The notes under the pieces were generated by a model. It had not been told where the DNA came from. It did not search any database and saw nothing but the letters and a program-made list of their open reading frames with translations. A DNA stretch of 64,000 nucleotides from Isoetes taiwanensis (lineage: Eukaryota; Streptophyta; Lycopodiopsida; Isoetales; Isoetaceae), in NCBI GenBank assembly GCA_021234155.1, contig JAJEKV010000297.1:248001-312000 (forward strand), given 5' to 3'. This document shows positions 10,843 through 23,345 of the stretch, in pieces. A program made the translations under genes and the position numbers. Each line of letters begins with the position of its first letter. Position 1 is the first letter of the stretch.

Positions 10843-12185
10843 ATAGGTTTTTTTGCGTCCACGGAGACCAATTGGTCTATGGGACCCAAACAAAAAAGAG
10901 AGCAACAATCGTACCCCTGCCTCGAAGGGTTTTCGAGGGAAAACCCTTAGTAGTAATAAATATACTGGCACGCTGTACAATTGTATAGGATAGTTCAATA
11001 CTACCGGAGGACACAACTGAGTCCGTGCATCTATAACCTCCTGGAGGTATGACCCCAACAAACCCACTGATGTCGTAGTCAATAACTGATGCAACAGCTG
11101 GCCAGGCACTAGTAATCTAGCATATCGCTCTCGGATATGGGCAAATGCTGGGCAGATCTGGAGGGCATGACATTCATCCTCAATGGCGCCCTGGTGGCAA
11201 CACTGGCAAAGCCTTTGCTCTCGTGCCTCCCGAGCCCAACGTCCTGTTTCAATGCGGAGACGATGTGCACCCGTGCGAATGGAAGCTATAAGTCTGCGCT
11301 TCTTCATGGGCAGCTGGGTGTACAAGTACTGGTGTGGGCCTCTCGTGAGCCTAGGATTGACTTGCTGCTGATAGTGTGCCAGCTTAATATGCGTCATAGC
11401 ATCTGCATCCCAGAGCTTGCGAAGGAAAGTAGCATCTAGGTACAGCTTAAGTGCCTTGTGATCTTTCTTTGTCCTTACACGCACTCATCTGTTTGCCTGT
11501 ACGCCCCAGCGTGAGATCCATTGAGCTTGCTTGTCCTTCCAGCAGGATTTCAGGCATTGGGCACCCATCGCCATGGCCAAAGCAAGGTTGGGCAAACGTG
11601 TATCAGCCATAGCAACCACCTTCTGGAAGTAAATGATAGGGCATTCCAATGCAGCCCGTTGAAGGGTAGAAAGCCTGTCTCCTGGAGTAGGATCTGGTAT
11701 GGAACTGTGGACTTCACCCCAAGGGCTCGTGCCAAGAAGGCCTTCTGCACCTGCTCGAGGTCATTCCAGGTATTGAGGGATATCACCGGACCCCACACTT
11801 CTGCCCCATACAAAAGGACCGGCTCGACCAAGGCCCGAAACAAGTGTGACTGATGGCCCCAGGCATACAACTCTGCCTTGTGGCTGTTGTTCTGCATGGC
11901 ATATAGTGTTTTCCAACCTGCCGTGGCCCGCAACCTGATGGCAGCATCCCAATGGGTGGTAGTTGAGAACTCGATCCCCAAGTACTTGTAGGTCGGGGCC
12001 ACCTCTACATCTTGTCCCTGGTAAGTGAATGAGGGAAGCCTTGGCTGACGGGATGATGAAACTAGAAGCACCCTAGTTTTGGCCAAGTTAACTCGCATGC
12101 CAGTGAATCGGCAAAAAATGTCAAGAGCATCCAGGTGACGTTGCATGTCCTCTGGAGTATAGGCCAGGAGGCCAGGAGGAATGAA
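10843..12185 (-). mobile_element. LINE family A, 5'-truncated copy (ORF2 C-terminal half)
   Basis: Minus-strand non-LTR retrotransposon. The coding part runs from about 12165 to 10900. It starts just after the polymerase active site, continues through the YKYLG and KTLYAMQNN region typical of plant LINE reverse transcriptases, shifts frame near 11560, and ends with the C-terminal zinc knuckle CQCCHQGAIEDECHALQIC. The 3' untranslated region has two hairpins: one at 10921-10937 and the terminal AGACC-AATT-GGTCT at 10865-10878. A short A/T-rich tail with TATTCTATTTC completes it. The 5' end is lost, as expected from aborted target-primed reverse transcription. One frameshift shows it is dead. 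Confidence 0.85.
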
Positions 12186-12269
12186 AGGTCTTTCACAGGC
12201 TACCAGTTCAAGATGTCATACCCTGGAATGCCATGATAGAGGATATGAGATAAAATATGTGAGTGACAA

Positions 12270-12549
12270 GGCTATGTAATATTTTCTGTACATTCATATG
12301 CCTTCTCACAGCCTGCAGTCATTCTTGCATGATACTAAAAAGCCAAAAAAGCTTCAAAATGATGAGAGAAGGCTACCAACTATAGATCATTATAGTTGTA
12401 TGATTGACAGTCTTGCATGTTCAGGACACATGTATGCAGCGAAGAAACTTCTTAGCACAACCCCAATTTATCAAATGAAGAAACATACATGCATAGCATT
12501 GCCTAGTGCTTGTAAAACATATGGAAAAATAGATGTGGCATTGAGATAA
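12270..12549 (+). pseudogene. PPR protein fragment (C-terminal E-type region)
   Basis: An open frame ending at 12549 reads TIDHYSCMIDSLACSGHMYA, then AAKKLLSTTPI and ALPSACKTYGKIDVA. This is the pattern of the last PPR and E motifs of plant organellar RNA-editing PPR proteins. Only about 80 residues remain, with no preceding PPR array and no DYW domain. The match is to the family pattern; substitutions (for example SDLLARSG-type positions changed to SLACSG) suggest relaxed constraint. Confidence 0.65.
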
Positions 12550-12607
12550 CAATTGGTGTTAGATTAATCCACGAAATGCTATCTCATATGTGCTCATGGG
12601 AAGCATT

Positions 12608-12678
12608 TATGCAAATCGCTTTGCATTGGTATTGGTCCTGTCATTTCATGGCAGGGGGTTCAAATCCCCAATTGCATG
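12608..12678 (+). other. Degenerate tRNA-like sequence
   Basis: A 71-nt stretch has a 7-bp potential acceptor stem (TATGCAA with TTGCATG) and a clear T-arm with B-box character (GGGGGTTCAAATCCCC). A stem around TTTCA stands where the anticodon arm should be. The D-arm cannot be paired and the anticodon loop is not canonical, so this is a tRNA-derived relic or SINE head rather than a tRNA gene. Confidence 0.35.
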
Positions 12679-13925
12679 CCCGTTGGCATGTGGATTGATA
12701 TTCATAGCGGTGATTCTTCATTGTGAACTATAGCTTCTTGCTTCATTGTTAATTGTAACCTTCCTCATGGACCAAATTACAGAAGAAATACTTGGAGAAA
12801 AGCTCCGCTTTGGGATTTTAACGGAAACTCATAGGGTTTAGTTCTAGCATTTTTTTTCCATTTGATTATTGTGAAGCGGGCGCGCATTGCAGATACAGGC
12901 ATACAAGTAGATAGTATGGTCAGCAGCAGCTATGGCTATAGAAGCTCTTCTGGCCTGGTTGGGAACCTGATAACTAATACAACTTCTACAACTTTGTATC
13001 AAATTCAAGCACTTATGCAGGAAAAAAAAATTTAAATCTTTGTTTTGGTGTGTTATGGGACATGTGTTATTTTCTAATGGTCTATATACCGTTCATGGTG
13101 TTTTTTAAATTTTTATTTTTTTTCCAACTAAAAAAACAAGATCTCCCATAACACACTAAAACAAAAGATTTATATGTTTTTTTTCATATAAAGTCAATTG
13201 TACAAATTCTTACTAAACCCTTCCTGCATATATATATATAGCAATTATGTTGCACAAAAAAAATAGTTAATACTATATATACCTTCGATATTAATAGTTA
13301 TGGGGTCACTCCACTTTGCTTCATATTTATGTAAACCTGTCTCAATAAAAAGGAAATTTGATTTTTTTTGCTGTGATGGTATTATTCTATAAAAGTAAGG
13401 ATGAATGTAGAAACAAACCTTCCAATTTGAACTCATGGAAGGAAAATATAGTCAATCAATCATGAGAGGGTCAAAAATACTTTTGCATTTTGTGGAATAA
13501 TAATGATTCCTAGAAGGTTGTTCCGATTAAGATTCTACAACTTTCTGCATGAAAATGATTTCTGACTTCAAATTTGGTATTTAACTAGTTGACAATCACT
13601 TCATACATAAAATATATTTGTTGACCTATAATTTGATGTTTTGGCTTTGATCTATAGTCACAATTCCAACATTTAATTGTTGCCTATCTTGTTAAAGAAG
13701 AAGTATTGAATTAGTGCACACTAGAGAATCATATGTGAATGCTTGTATGGATATGAGATCAATGCAAAAATAGGTACATTAAAAGAGCAAAAGACATGAT
13801 CATAATAAATCGAGAAAGGTTCTTGTACCTAGGACCAAAACTGATCCATATGTTCATTTTAAATCAATAATTCCCTCAAAAACACTTTGGGGCAAAGGCT
13901 TAATATGTTTGTTATGCTGTCTAAT
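12679..13925. other. No gene seen
   Basis: AT-rich intergenic DNA. An approximate inverted repeat near 13029-13180 pairs an AAATCTTTGTTTTGGTGTGT-type word with its diverged complement, suggesting an old MITE. No coding features. Confidence 0.4.
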
Positions 13926-13998
13926 TGGGTCCCATAGGTTAATGGGTCTTCGTGGATAATAAAATTCACTTCAATTCAATTCACTTCACCAAATAAAA
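13926..13998 (+). mobile_element. LINE family A, extreme 3' end fragment
   Basis: Plus-strand GGGTCCCATAGGTTAATGGG followed by TCTTCGTGGATAATAAAA matches the 3' terminus of LINE family A. It ends in a tail of TTCAA/TTCACTTC repeats. Only about 70 bp remain, so this is an extremely 5'-truncated insertion. Confidence 0.6.
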
Positions 13999-14315
13999 TT
14001 AATGCTAGGTTAGGGCTATTACTTTTAGTATCAATTTCAAGTTATCTCCATTTTTTTCCCTGTTTGATCTCTAAACTTATACCTTGAGAATGAACTTAAA
14101 AAATCATATTTCTTAATATCCCAAAGTTATAAAAGCAATGCAAAATGAAACAAAAAAACGTATAGAAATCTATGATTATAGGAGATCAAGATAGACTACT
14201 ATCTCAATGTCAATTATTGGTCCACATGACTTCTTATTTAAAAGTCAAGGATGTTACTCATCTTAATCAATTCTTTAGAATATAGCCCACGTATACAGCT
14301 TTCTATATGATAAAA

Positions 14316-14480
14316 TGCCATCAATCCGGGCCATCAGATTGGGATTCTAGAATGGGCGCCATCGGATTGGGAAGATCATTGTTTCTTGCAGGGTTCTTCA
14401 TCGGCTTCTCATCGGCTCTTTCTCATCTCTCAGTAGTACCCTTGGTATTCTCATTTCTTTGAAACTATATAGGAGATGGC
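14316..14480 (+). repeat. LINE A 5' module, copy 1 (partial)
   Basis: The segment starting AAAATGCCATCAATCCGGGC, with ATTCTAGAATGGGCGC, GGTTCTTCATCGGC-TCTCATCG and TCTCAG-AGTACCC in order, recurs at 14652-14694 plus 15048-15178. It recurs again, inverted, at about 23160-23345. In both other copies it precedes LINE sequence. It is best read as the 5' untranslated module of that LINE, here present alone. Confidence 0.55.
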
Positions 14481-14694
14481 CTTCTCCCTGCCTGGCTTGA
14501 TCATTTTGGTGTCTCTCTCTTTTTCTAGCTTGTTCTTTCTCGGTCTTGTTTTTTTTTTGGACAATTCCTTTGACGTTTGCCCTCGACCTCATTTTATGAT
14601 GGTTGTTCTCTTTTTGTCGGGAGCTTTGTCGGTTTCATGCCAGTCCAATTCTAAAATGCCATCGATCCGAGCCATCGGATCGAGATTCTAGAAT

Positions 14695-15047
14695 AGAATA
14701 GAATAGAATAGAATATGATTTTATCGTCCACGGAGACCAACTGGCCTATGGGACCCAAGTACAAAGAGAGAGCAGCAGGCGTATTACTACCAGGATTAAA
14801 AAACCCCCGCCCCGAAGGGTTTTCGGGGGAAAAACCTTAGTAGCAATAAGGATGCTGACATACTGCACAGTTATATACATAATCACAAGTACAGCTGAGG
14901 TTAATGTCGGACAGGGGGGCATAACTGAGTCCGCGTATCCATTACCTCCTGGAGGTACGATCCCAACAAGCCTACAGAGGCCGTGCTCAGTAGCTCATGC
15001 AAGGCCTGATGGGGCATAACTAACCGAGCATACCGAGCCCGGATTAG
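14695..15047 (-). mobile_element. LINE family A, 3' fragment inserted in another LINE's 5' module
   Basis: Minus-strand sequence encoding the C-terminus of ORF2 (RARYARLVMPHQALHELLST, then VGLLGSYLQEVMDTRTQLCP). It continues into the 3' untranslated region with hairpin CCCCGAA-GGGTT-TTCGGGG (14810-14828 in plus coordinates) and the terminal stem (14734-14747). The tail is (TTCTA)n. The insertion split a 5' module: the left part ends GATTCTAGAA and the right part resumes TAGAATGGGCGC, giving a TAGAA target duplication that merges with the tail. Confidence 0.8.
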
Positions 15048-17100
15048 AATGGGCGCGCATGCATTTTCTAGACCTCTGATTCACTAGGGAGGTCGCTATT
15101 TCTTATAGGTTCTTCATCAGCCTCTCATCGATGCTTTCTCATCTCTTAGCAGTACCCTTAATTCCCACCCCCTCTCTCTCTCTCTCTTCCGTAATTGTTG
15201 TATATTCATGTAATATTGTTTTATCATATGGCACACATGATCAGCCCCTCGCCTTTTGAGGTTTTATGGCTTGGCACGCCTGAACAGACCCTCGCTTTTT
15301 GAGGTTATTATTTTCTTATCATTGTGTTCTAGTACTGGTGATGTGCAGGTGCAGTGGGATGCGCGACTCTGGTTTCTTCTTGCAAATGATCATTGAGCTA
15401 GATACATGTCATAATGCCATCAAGAATTATAAGTTTGTGTTGAAATGCAAGGAGGCGCGCCTTGTTGCTGAGCATCAGGAGCAAATGTTTGAATTGTTGC
15501 TATGTGAACTTCAGACCTCCTGGCGCAAAATATTATATCAATCAGATCCTACTCTTGGACAAATTCCTATGCAGCAATGGGATGAGCGATTAGTCTGTAT
15601 GATCAGGATTCTTAATTTTGCGCCTTCTTTGGTAGGTAATATTCTTCAATTCATAGAAGAGGAAGTCAAAGAAGGTATGTGACATCTAGCCAATGGAAAA
15701 TCTCTTGATCTTCAAGGTTTGCAAGCAGAATTGCTTAAATGGGGGGGTCCGCTATTGCTTCCAATCATTATTTCTCTTTTAAATCAAGCTTTGCAAGAAG
15801 GATTTCCAGAAACTTGAGTTATTAGTAAAGTCATACCAATTCACAAAGCAGGTGATAAAAATGACCTTTTGAATCATCGCATGATCATGGTTAGTTCCAT
15901 ATTTTTCAAGCTCCTAGCCAGTATTAATGAGAAGCAGTTGATATCATGGGCAGAACATACTGGTGTATGTGCTGTAGGATGAGCAAGCTTTCGTCTAAGC
16001 CATTCTACGATAGACCATATTTTCACATTGCACATGCTTATTGAACATAGTCGAAGCTTGAAACAAGACCTCTACATATGCTTTGTGGATTTTACTTCTG
16101 CCTTTGATACAATACCCCGCGAGCTTTTTTGGCAGCACTTGCAATCACTTGGGGTTCCACAAGGCCTTCAAAATGCATTTTATCAGCTCTATGAAATGGT
16201 CTTTGCTAAGTTTCCAGCATCCCAAATCACTAGCAATATCGGAGTATGTCAGGGTTGCCCTCTATCTTCTACACTCTTTGGCTTGTACATTGATCAATTG
16301 GAAGAATGGCTTGATCACCATGGCGGAGGCCCACATTTAGCACATTATATCTTCAGGCAACTTATGTATGCCGATGATGTTTCGCTTATGGCACATACCG
16401 CTGCTAGTATGCAACAAGATTTACATGCTTTATACCATTTTTGTGAGAACACATGCCTGCCTGTTAATCTCCGAAAGACCAAGCTCTTGGTAGTTCAATC
16501 TTCTTGGCATACTCTTTTAACTTTGCACTATGATAGCCACAAAGTTGAAGTTGTAGATAGCTACAAGTATCTTGGTGTAGAGTTCTTTAAGAATACACTT
16601 TGGGAACAATGTATTACCAAGCATGTGACTGCGGGCTGGAGAGCACTCTATGTGATGCAAAACAATTGTTTTCGCGCAGAGATTTATGATCGGTCATGGA
16701 AAGCCTATTTGTTTTAGGCTTTGATAGAACCCGTTTTACATATGATTCTGAAGTATGGGGACCTGCCATTAGTGCTAGTGCTTGGGAGAGCTTGGAATGG
16801 GTGCAAAAGTCCTTTCTCATTTACATCCTAGGAGTCAAATCTAGGTGCCCTATGTTATTCTTTTACAAGAGACAGGTTTTTAGCCTCTTCAATATTTTGC
16901 CATAAAGCGCTATCTCCACTATATCAACAATGTGCATCACATGGATGATGATAGGTATCCTCTTCTTGGCTTGCACATGACTTCAAGGACTTCTTCATGC
17001 TCATACATGGTGGCAATGTGAAGACAATTGAAGAGGATAAACTTGGACAGGAAAGGGAAAGTAAAGCTTTATAGACAAAGATTTACAAACAAGCTAGATA
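15048..17100 (+). mobile_element. LINE family A copy, 5' module and broken ORF2 with reverse transcriptase
   Basis: The 5' module (its first 43 bp at 14652-14694, then 15048-15378) is followed by ORF2 sequence. The region 15380-15682 encodes a linker with repeated Leu/Glu helices. After a stop come LQAELLKWGGPLLLPIIISL and SKVIPIHKAGDKND, which mark the start of the reverse transcriptase. At 16028-16717 are FVDFTSAFDTI, GVCQGCPLSSTLFGLYIDQL and the active site MYADDVSLM, then VDSYKYLGVEF. Decayed sequence continues to about 17050. Several stops and frameshifts are present and no zinc knuckle or 3' tail is found, so the 3' end is lost. LINE of the L1-like plant type with an active-site YADD. 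Confidence 0.85.
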
Positions 17101-18483
17101 ACAATGAAATGCTATCAAAAATTAAAAAAAAGAGCACTTATATCAATTATTCTGCTCCTTATTATTTGGTACTAAAACTTGTAGACATCTCATCTCGCTT
17201 GCCTCTTTCGAGATTTTTTTATTGTAGATAGAAAACCGTGGTTCCAAAACTAGAAGTCTACATCTTAAGAATGAAAAATCTATAATTCAGTTACTCCTTC
17301 TTTTCTTACCTTTGGTCCATTCCTCCATCATATAGCTAGCTTCCAACATTTGTCATGAGAGGGAAAACTATTAATGAGTCGAGAAAAAGCACGGATGGAT
17401 CCATACATAGATTACCTTGGCTTTTCTTGTTTGAAAGTGAAAGGCTTGTGATGGGGCAGAATCCATCTGGGTATGTTGTGAGTTGTCCCATAAGCTACAC
17501 CTTCTCATTGATGTTAAAATACCATCCATCCATCTTATTTCTTGAACTTTTTCTTGCATATCCTTGACAAGTGAATGTATTAGAAATTAGGTCAATTTTT
17601 ATTGGAGACCATCAAACAAAATATAAGCAGTGTTCCATTACCTAGGAATCCTCGCCATATTTTCTCCAAAAGAGTAACTGATGGCTTAAATTATGGAAGA
17701 GAATGGTGACGAGTGCTCCATTTTATTGCTTCCCTTTTATCCCAATTTGGCTTCCAATTGTCATTGTTGTGATCCACTTCCATATAAGAGTGACCCCTCC
17801 CCATCTTTGCATAATTTGTGAATATAAGCCCGAGATAATCCCTTTCTTCTTGCATTTAGCTCAATTTACTTATTGTAGTGCAAACCATGTTGCCTAAGTG
17901 AAGTTAATATTTTTCTCCTAAATTTGCCAATTAGAGATGAGTTGGTTCATGCACTTGTTTCATAGAGGAGGAGGGTGTCGTGGCTTATAATTCCATTGTT
18001 TCTATGAAACGCATGAATGCCACTCTTTGGACACTTACCCTATATAACTAAATTGAATATGAAAATTTCCTTCTATAATTTTCAAATACACATGATGAAG
18101 CAACTATAGCATTTTACACTTAATTGGTTCTATTGGCATGACATATTGAAGATCGCTTAATAGTAATAATATGTTAACTGGGACATGAACTTTACAAGGT
18201 ATTTTGCCAAAATCTACCATGCATTAGAACAATAAAAGGATGGTTGGTTTGTCACGTCAAGAATCTCTTCAATAATGGCAACAATAATTTTCTCTTTCTA
18301 ATTTGAGAGAAAAGATAATCCATGTTTTGCAAAAGAAGGTAGCACAACATGCAACATTATCTTCTTATATTATAAAAGTTAAATATGTCATGAATCAAAC
18401 CCTAATTTAGATGGTTGAGATCATCTGATTGCATCGGAAGGCCGAGATTTATCGCTCGACTTCCCACTATCGTGATTGGTCAT
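17101..18483. other. No gene seen
   Basis: AT-rich intergenic DNA. Open frames of 60-70 codons have no recognisable features. Confidence 0.45.
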
Positions 18484-19630
18484 GCTTTAGTCTCTTAAGA
18501 GGAAAGATAAAAGGAAAAGGGAAAAGTGAAGGGCAAAAATGCACGAGAAAAATGGAAGGGAAAAGGCAAAGGAAGAGGAAGGGGGAAAAGGCACCGAAAA
18601 AAGGGGAAGAGGGAAATGGTGAGGAATGGAGGAAGAGGGAAGGGAAAGAAAGGGAAGAGGAAAAGGGTGGGTAGAAGGGAAGGGAAAAGGGCATGGGAAA
18701 GGGAAAGAGGGAAAGAGTATGGATAGGAAGAAAGGGGAAGCGAAAAAAGGACATGGTAAGAGGGGAAAGAGAAAAAAGGAGAGGAGACGGGAAGGGAAAA
18801 AGGGAAAGGGAGGGGAAAGGGAGAAACGAAAGGAAAAAATGGCAGGGGAAAAAAGGGAAGAGGGAAGGGGGAAAAGAGAACGGAAGAGGGAAAGGGTGAG
18901 GAAAGGGGAGAAGGGAAGGCGTGGGGAAAAAAAAAAGGAAAAAGAACAAAGGAGAAAAGGGACGGAAAATGAGTACGTGAAAAATAGGAAGAGGGAAAGG
19001 GTGGGAAAAGAGGGGGAGAAAGGGCACTGGAAAAAGGGGAAGAGAAAGGAAGGAAAAAGGGAAACGGGAGGAGGGGGGAGGGGAGGGAAGGCGAGAAAAG
19101 TAAAATGGAAAGAGGTAAAAGAAAAAAAAGGGAAGGCGAAAAAGAGAGGGGGGAAAAGGGGAAGGGGAAATAGAAAATGAGAAAAGGGAAAAGCCGGGAG
19201 TGGGAAAAAAGAAAAAAGAAATGTGAAAAAAAAGGGGAAAAGAAAAAGGAGGATTGAAAAAAATAAAGCGCGGGGAAGGGCAAACAAGAAAAGGGAAAGA
19301 ATAAAGGTAAAAAGGGAAAATAAAAGGGAGAGGAACAAAAAGGAAGAGCAAAATAGAAAAAGGAAAAAACACGGAATGGAAAGGGGAAAAAGAAAAGAAA
19401 AGAAAAGAGAAATGGAGGGAAAGGGGGGGGGAAATGAAAAGGAAAGAGCGAATAGAAATGGAAGAAAATAGAAGGAAAAATGGGTAAAAGAAAATAAAAA
19501 AGGGAAAAGGGGAAGGGGAGAAATGGGATAGTGAAAGAAAAAGGGTAAATATGAAAACAAAAAAGGGAAAGGGGGAATAAAAACGAAAACCGGGGAACAA
19601 GAGACAAAAGGGAAAGGGAAAGAAGAAGGG
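18484..19630. repeat. 1.1-kb homopurine tract (GGGAAA-type)
   Basis: For about 1,140 bp the plus strand is almost entirely A and G, built of irregular GGGAAA, GGAAAAGG and GAGGGAAA words with rare C or T. Long open frames exist on both strands (Lys/Arg/Gly/Glu on plus; Phe/Pro/Ser/Leu on minus). They are by-products of composition: every frame stays open because stop codons on the minus strand need purines. The tract could adopt triplex (H-DNA) structure. Confidence 0.9.
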
Positions 19631-22600
19631 GAAGTGGGAAATGTGGTCGAATGCTATTAATTGTGTAATTTTAAAAATGTAAATTCGTTTAACAATTGCT
19701 CAAGTGTACCATTTATAGTTTCTACCTATGCTCAGCAATGTTGGGCTTCATTTCTAGTATGTGAAGAAAAAAAGGAAAAAATGATATATCCACACTCACT
19801 ACGTTGATTATTGTTGACACATATATGACGTCAAAGAAATAGCCTACTTTGGTGGCTAACTATATAGAATGTGACATACTTTGTGTTGAGCCGCATATGT
19901 GACACCATATAGCTGATCTTTTGGGGAGAGGGGGTGTTGGGGGTGGGGGGCAGTGGAAGGGAGGGAAGGAGACCACTAACCCAATATGGTGTTCAAATCG
20001 AGCTGGACTTGTTAGTTTCTTTTTCTTGCCCATTTTACATATCTGCAATCTAAAGCACTAAGGGGGTTCACATTTCTCACCGTACAATATGCCTATATGA
20101 ACTTTATGAAGGTTCTTTTGACCAATTTCCTTATGTATACAGAAGACAAAAGGGTACTTTTTTAGGAGTGTTTTCATATTTGTCATAAATAGCATACAGA
20201 GGGGTTCTAAATCTGTAGTTGAAAATTCCTGTACTAGGGGTGTCCTTTGCTACCCTACAAATGCAGGCGGTATTATCAATTTATATATAAGTACATCGTC
20301 TTAGGGTGCTTGAGCCTTCATCCTGTATCATAGAAACATTATGCACATGCAACACTAGCAAGCAAAAACTACTTGGGCTATCTATTTCTATCTCGAGACG
20401 GGTATATATGAAAATTTCTAAAAATATAAAGTGGGCAACCAAGGTCATCATAATTGCTGCACATGCTCTAGACATGCTGTAAAAATATGAGATTGGTCAC
20501 CGAAAAAGGGCAATGAAACACATACATATAAACCAAAATACATTTGCAGATGCAAATACAAAGTAAAATATCACCACCCGAGATCGTGGGTTAAACATGG
20601 CCAGTCTAGTAATGGAGGCATTAAAAATCCATTGTCTCGAGGTCAAGGGTTCAAATACGACCAAACGGTCCTATGGTGGAAACCTTAAACCTGCCATACA
20701 TACTAGATAATCACATGCAAAGCAGCTTCTAGCATATCGCCTCGTAGTGGATTGGCTTCCATGTGATATGTGGACTGTACTCATGATGTGATGATGAATG
20801 CAAATGATGTCCTTCAATAAAAAAAAAAAGGAAAAAGAAAAAAAACTTAGCAATATCTTCTTGGAACTAGCTGTTTTGCTGCTGCATACCCAAAGAATTG
20901 AACATTCTTTGGAGAATATAAGAACATGCATCACTTTTAGAATGATGCACAAAGAATCATTTTGCATTACGAGGAGCTTGGAAGATATTGTAAGAATCCT
21001 TCTTGAAAGCATAATAATTAGACTGCAACTCAAAGTGCCTGAACTGCAATTTCATTTCTAAATAAAAGTTCCGTTGTAATGCAAAAGTCCTTGACTTAAT
21101 GAAGTAATGAGCAAGAGCTCATCAAAACTAATTGTGCAAGAGCCCACAATGAATCCAGGGCATCCGGAATTGGAGCAAAGGGTATCATTGCAAGAAGAAA
21201 CTGGCACCTTGAAAGACCATTTGGCAATGCTGAATCTCCTCAACATCTGAAACAATGTTGGAAAGAGACTTGTAATGCATGCTTTACCTGCTGGTCTGTG
21301 AAACTGGAACATTGCATGGTGCTTGCTAGTCCTGATCCTAAGCTTTTGCAACAATATCTCGATGGTCGTTTTTCTCAGAAGATGTAGGATGCAGTTACCT
21401 TAGCCCAAGTTAAAACTAGTCATTATCATTTGCATATAAATCCCACTTTGGCACTAGGACCATAAGCTTATTTGCTTGCTTCCTTGTCCAGGAAAAATCT
21501 TATAGCTATTGCCTCAAATCACATAGAGCCTCTCCCATGGCATTCCAATGGCCTCAATGGCTCATAACTTTTTTCTTGTGTTTTTTCCTCACATCTTGGA
21601 GTTGATATGCAAATGTCTTGCTGTTAGTTTCTAGGGTTTTTCTTGTTTTCCTAAGTTTGCCCTAGCTTTTGCTTTCAAGATTCACAATGCCATGGCATGG
21701 CTGCAGAATTCACGACGTCAGGCATGGCATGCCCTCATAGTTTATAATCAGTACCGGGCATGGCTGCAGGAAGGAAATAGAGTAGCCTCGTGGGCAAGGC
21801 TTATGTGGTGTAGGGCTTCGAATCCAGTTTAGTCTTCAAGGTATGGCTTAGGTGCCGTTGATTTGAATTACAGCCCAGCTAAATCAAAGTTTCACCTTCT
21901 TTTTGACCGTGGAATCTAGGTTCTACCACCCAATTAGAGAAAGACAATGATTTAGAAGTTTTGTAATTGCTGGTAGCCATAATCAACCTCCTGATTTTCT
22001 TAGCCGGTTTAGCTTACAGTTCAAGGAAGTGTCTGGAGAATGAATCTGTTTATTGGGCATTGTTTCTTGTTCTGATCTCTGCAGAAAGTGATTGTTAGCG
22101 AAATGACAAAAACCACAAAGGCCACGTCCTCATATCTTTCTATTTGCTATTGTTCTTAAAACATGTTTTCTAAACAATGTGCAACACTGAACATGCAAAA
22201 CCATGATAAATTTTTCATTTTCTGCATCTCTATAAATATTGGAGTGATTAATATATCTGATGTATACCATGAATTTATTAATGAGAAAGGGACCAATCCT
22301 AACCAACAGTTCGATGCAAAAATTATAACAGCAGGTTTCAAAAATTATAACAGCAGGTTTTCTTGTTTGATTCCTATTTCCAAAGCTATCTTTCTATTTC
22401 CATTTATCTATTTCAAAATGGGACATTAAGGAAATTGTTTGTTCCATAAAGTTAAAGAAGTAATTTCTGTAAACATGGGATGATTAGTATATCTGATGCA
22501 TGTGTGATGTTTATAGCTACATAGGATGACAAAGATATGCATGCCCACATTGTGGAACATGAAATGGAGCTCGATTTAGATGCATTAAACAAGGAAGGTT

Positions 22601-22785
22601 TATTATCTATTCCGAGAGAAAGATTTGGTATCCTGAAATGCTATGATTGCAGTTATAGATAGATAGGCTTCTCATTCATCTCAACAGATTTTCTACAATG
22701 GTGAATAGTGGGTAGCCGCACACATGCGAACTACCCACGAAAAAAAAAAGGGGAATGTCCAATTATACAACTTGGACCCCAAAAA
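19631..22785. other. No gene; two weak tRNA-derived (SINE-like) patches
   Basis: No convincing coding sequence. Around 20600-20680 a B-box-like GGGTTCAAATACGACC follows an A-box-like TGGCCAGTCTAGTAATGG at about 58 bp. Around 21790-21835 TAGCCTCGTGGGCAAGG and GGGCTTCGAATCCAG have similar spacing. These are the promoter boxes of tRNA-derived SINEs. No cloverleaf can be drawn and no second copy is visible here, so both are tentative. Confidence 0.3.
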
Positions 22786-23345
22786 TTACAATGCTAATAG
22801 ATGTTTGGTTTGTGTACCTGTCGAAAGCTTATCACCTGGATTAAAAAACCCCGCCCTTTCAGGTTTTCGAGGAAAAACCCTAGTGATAAGCCTTCGGTAA
22901 GGGGCTTGGACAAACGTAAGGCTGAAAAATTGCTCCCAAAAAACCCACAAATGGAGAAGTCGAAACTGTTGTTGCTTGCCAACCTGTACCTGCACATCAC
23001 CAACACTAGAACAAATGTGTGAAAAAACAAATCTCCCAAAGTTGAGGGGCTGATCACGCGTGCCACGCGACAACAAAAGAAAAACCTCTTCAAATAGAGG
23101 GGCTGGTCACGTGTGCCAGGCGACAAATACATTAAACAATTAAAGGGGAGGGGGGGGGGAGGGTGGGTTTTAAAGAATAGAGAAAGGTACTGCTGAGAGA
23201 GAAGAGGAAGCGCCGATGAGATGTTGATGAAGAACCTTGCCTAATATAACGATCTCCCAACCAGAGAAAGCATGCAATGCACGCATGCGAGACATGCATG
23301 CTCGCCCTCTCTAGAATCTCGATCCGATGGCTCGGATCGATATAA
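22786..23345 (-). mobile_element. Internally deleted LINE A derivative (5' module joined to 3' end)
   Basis: Reading on the minus strand from 23345, the sequence has the same 5' module as at 15048 (CGATCCGAGCCATCGGATCG..., CATCAACATCTCATCG, CAGCAGTACC). It continues through two CAGCCCCTC words and TGTTCTAGTG-TGGTGATGTGC. It then passes almost directly to the LINE A 3' region (RVFPRKPERAGF coding remnant, a GGTTTTC-GAAAACC hairpin and AATCC). ORF2 is missing, so the element is a 560-bp non-autonomous derivative. Confidence 0.6.

Noticed and set aside
12608..12678. Functional tRNA gene
   Set aside because: Good acceptor and T-arm pairing but no D-stem and a non-canonical anticodon loop. Kept only as a tRNA-like relic.
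18467..19607. Very long Phe/Pro/Ser-rich open frames (up to 377 codons) on the minus strand and Lys/Gly/Arg-rich ones on the plus strand
   Set aside because: All frames are open because the DNA is nearly pure purine on one strand; there is no codon bias or domain.
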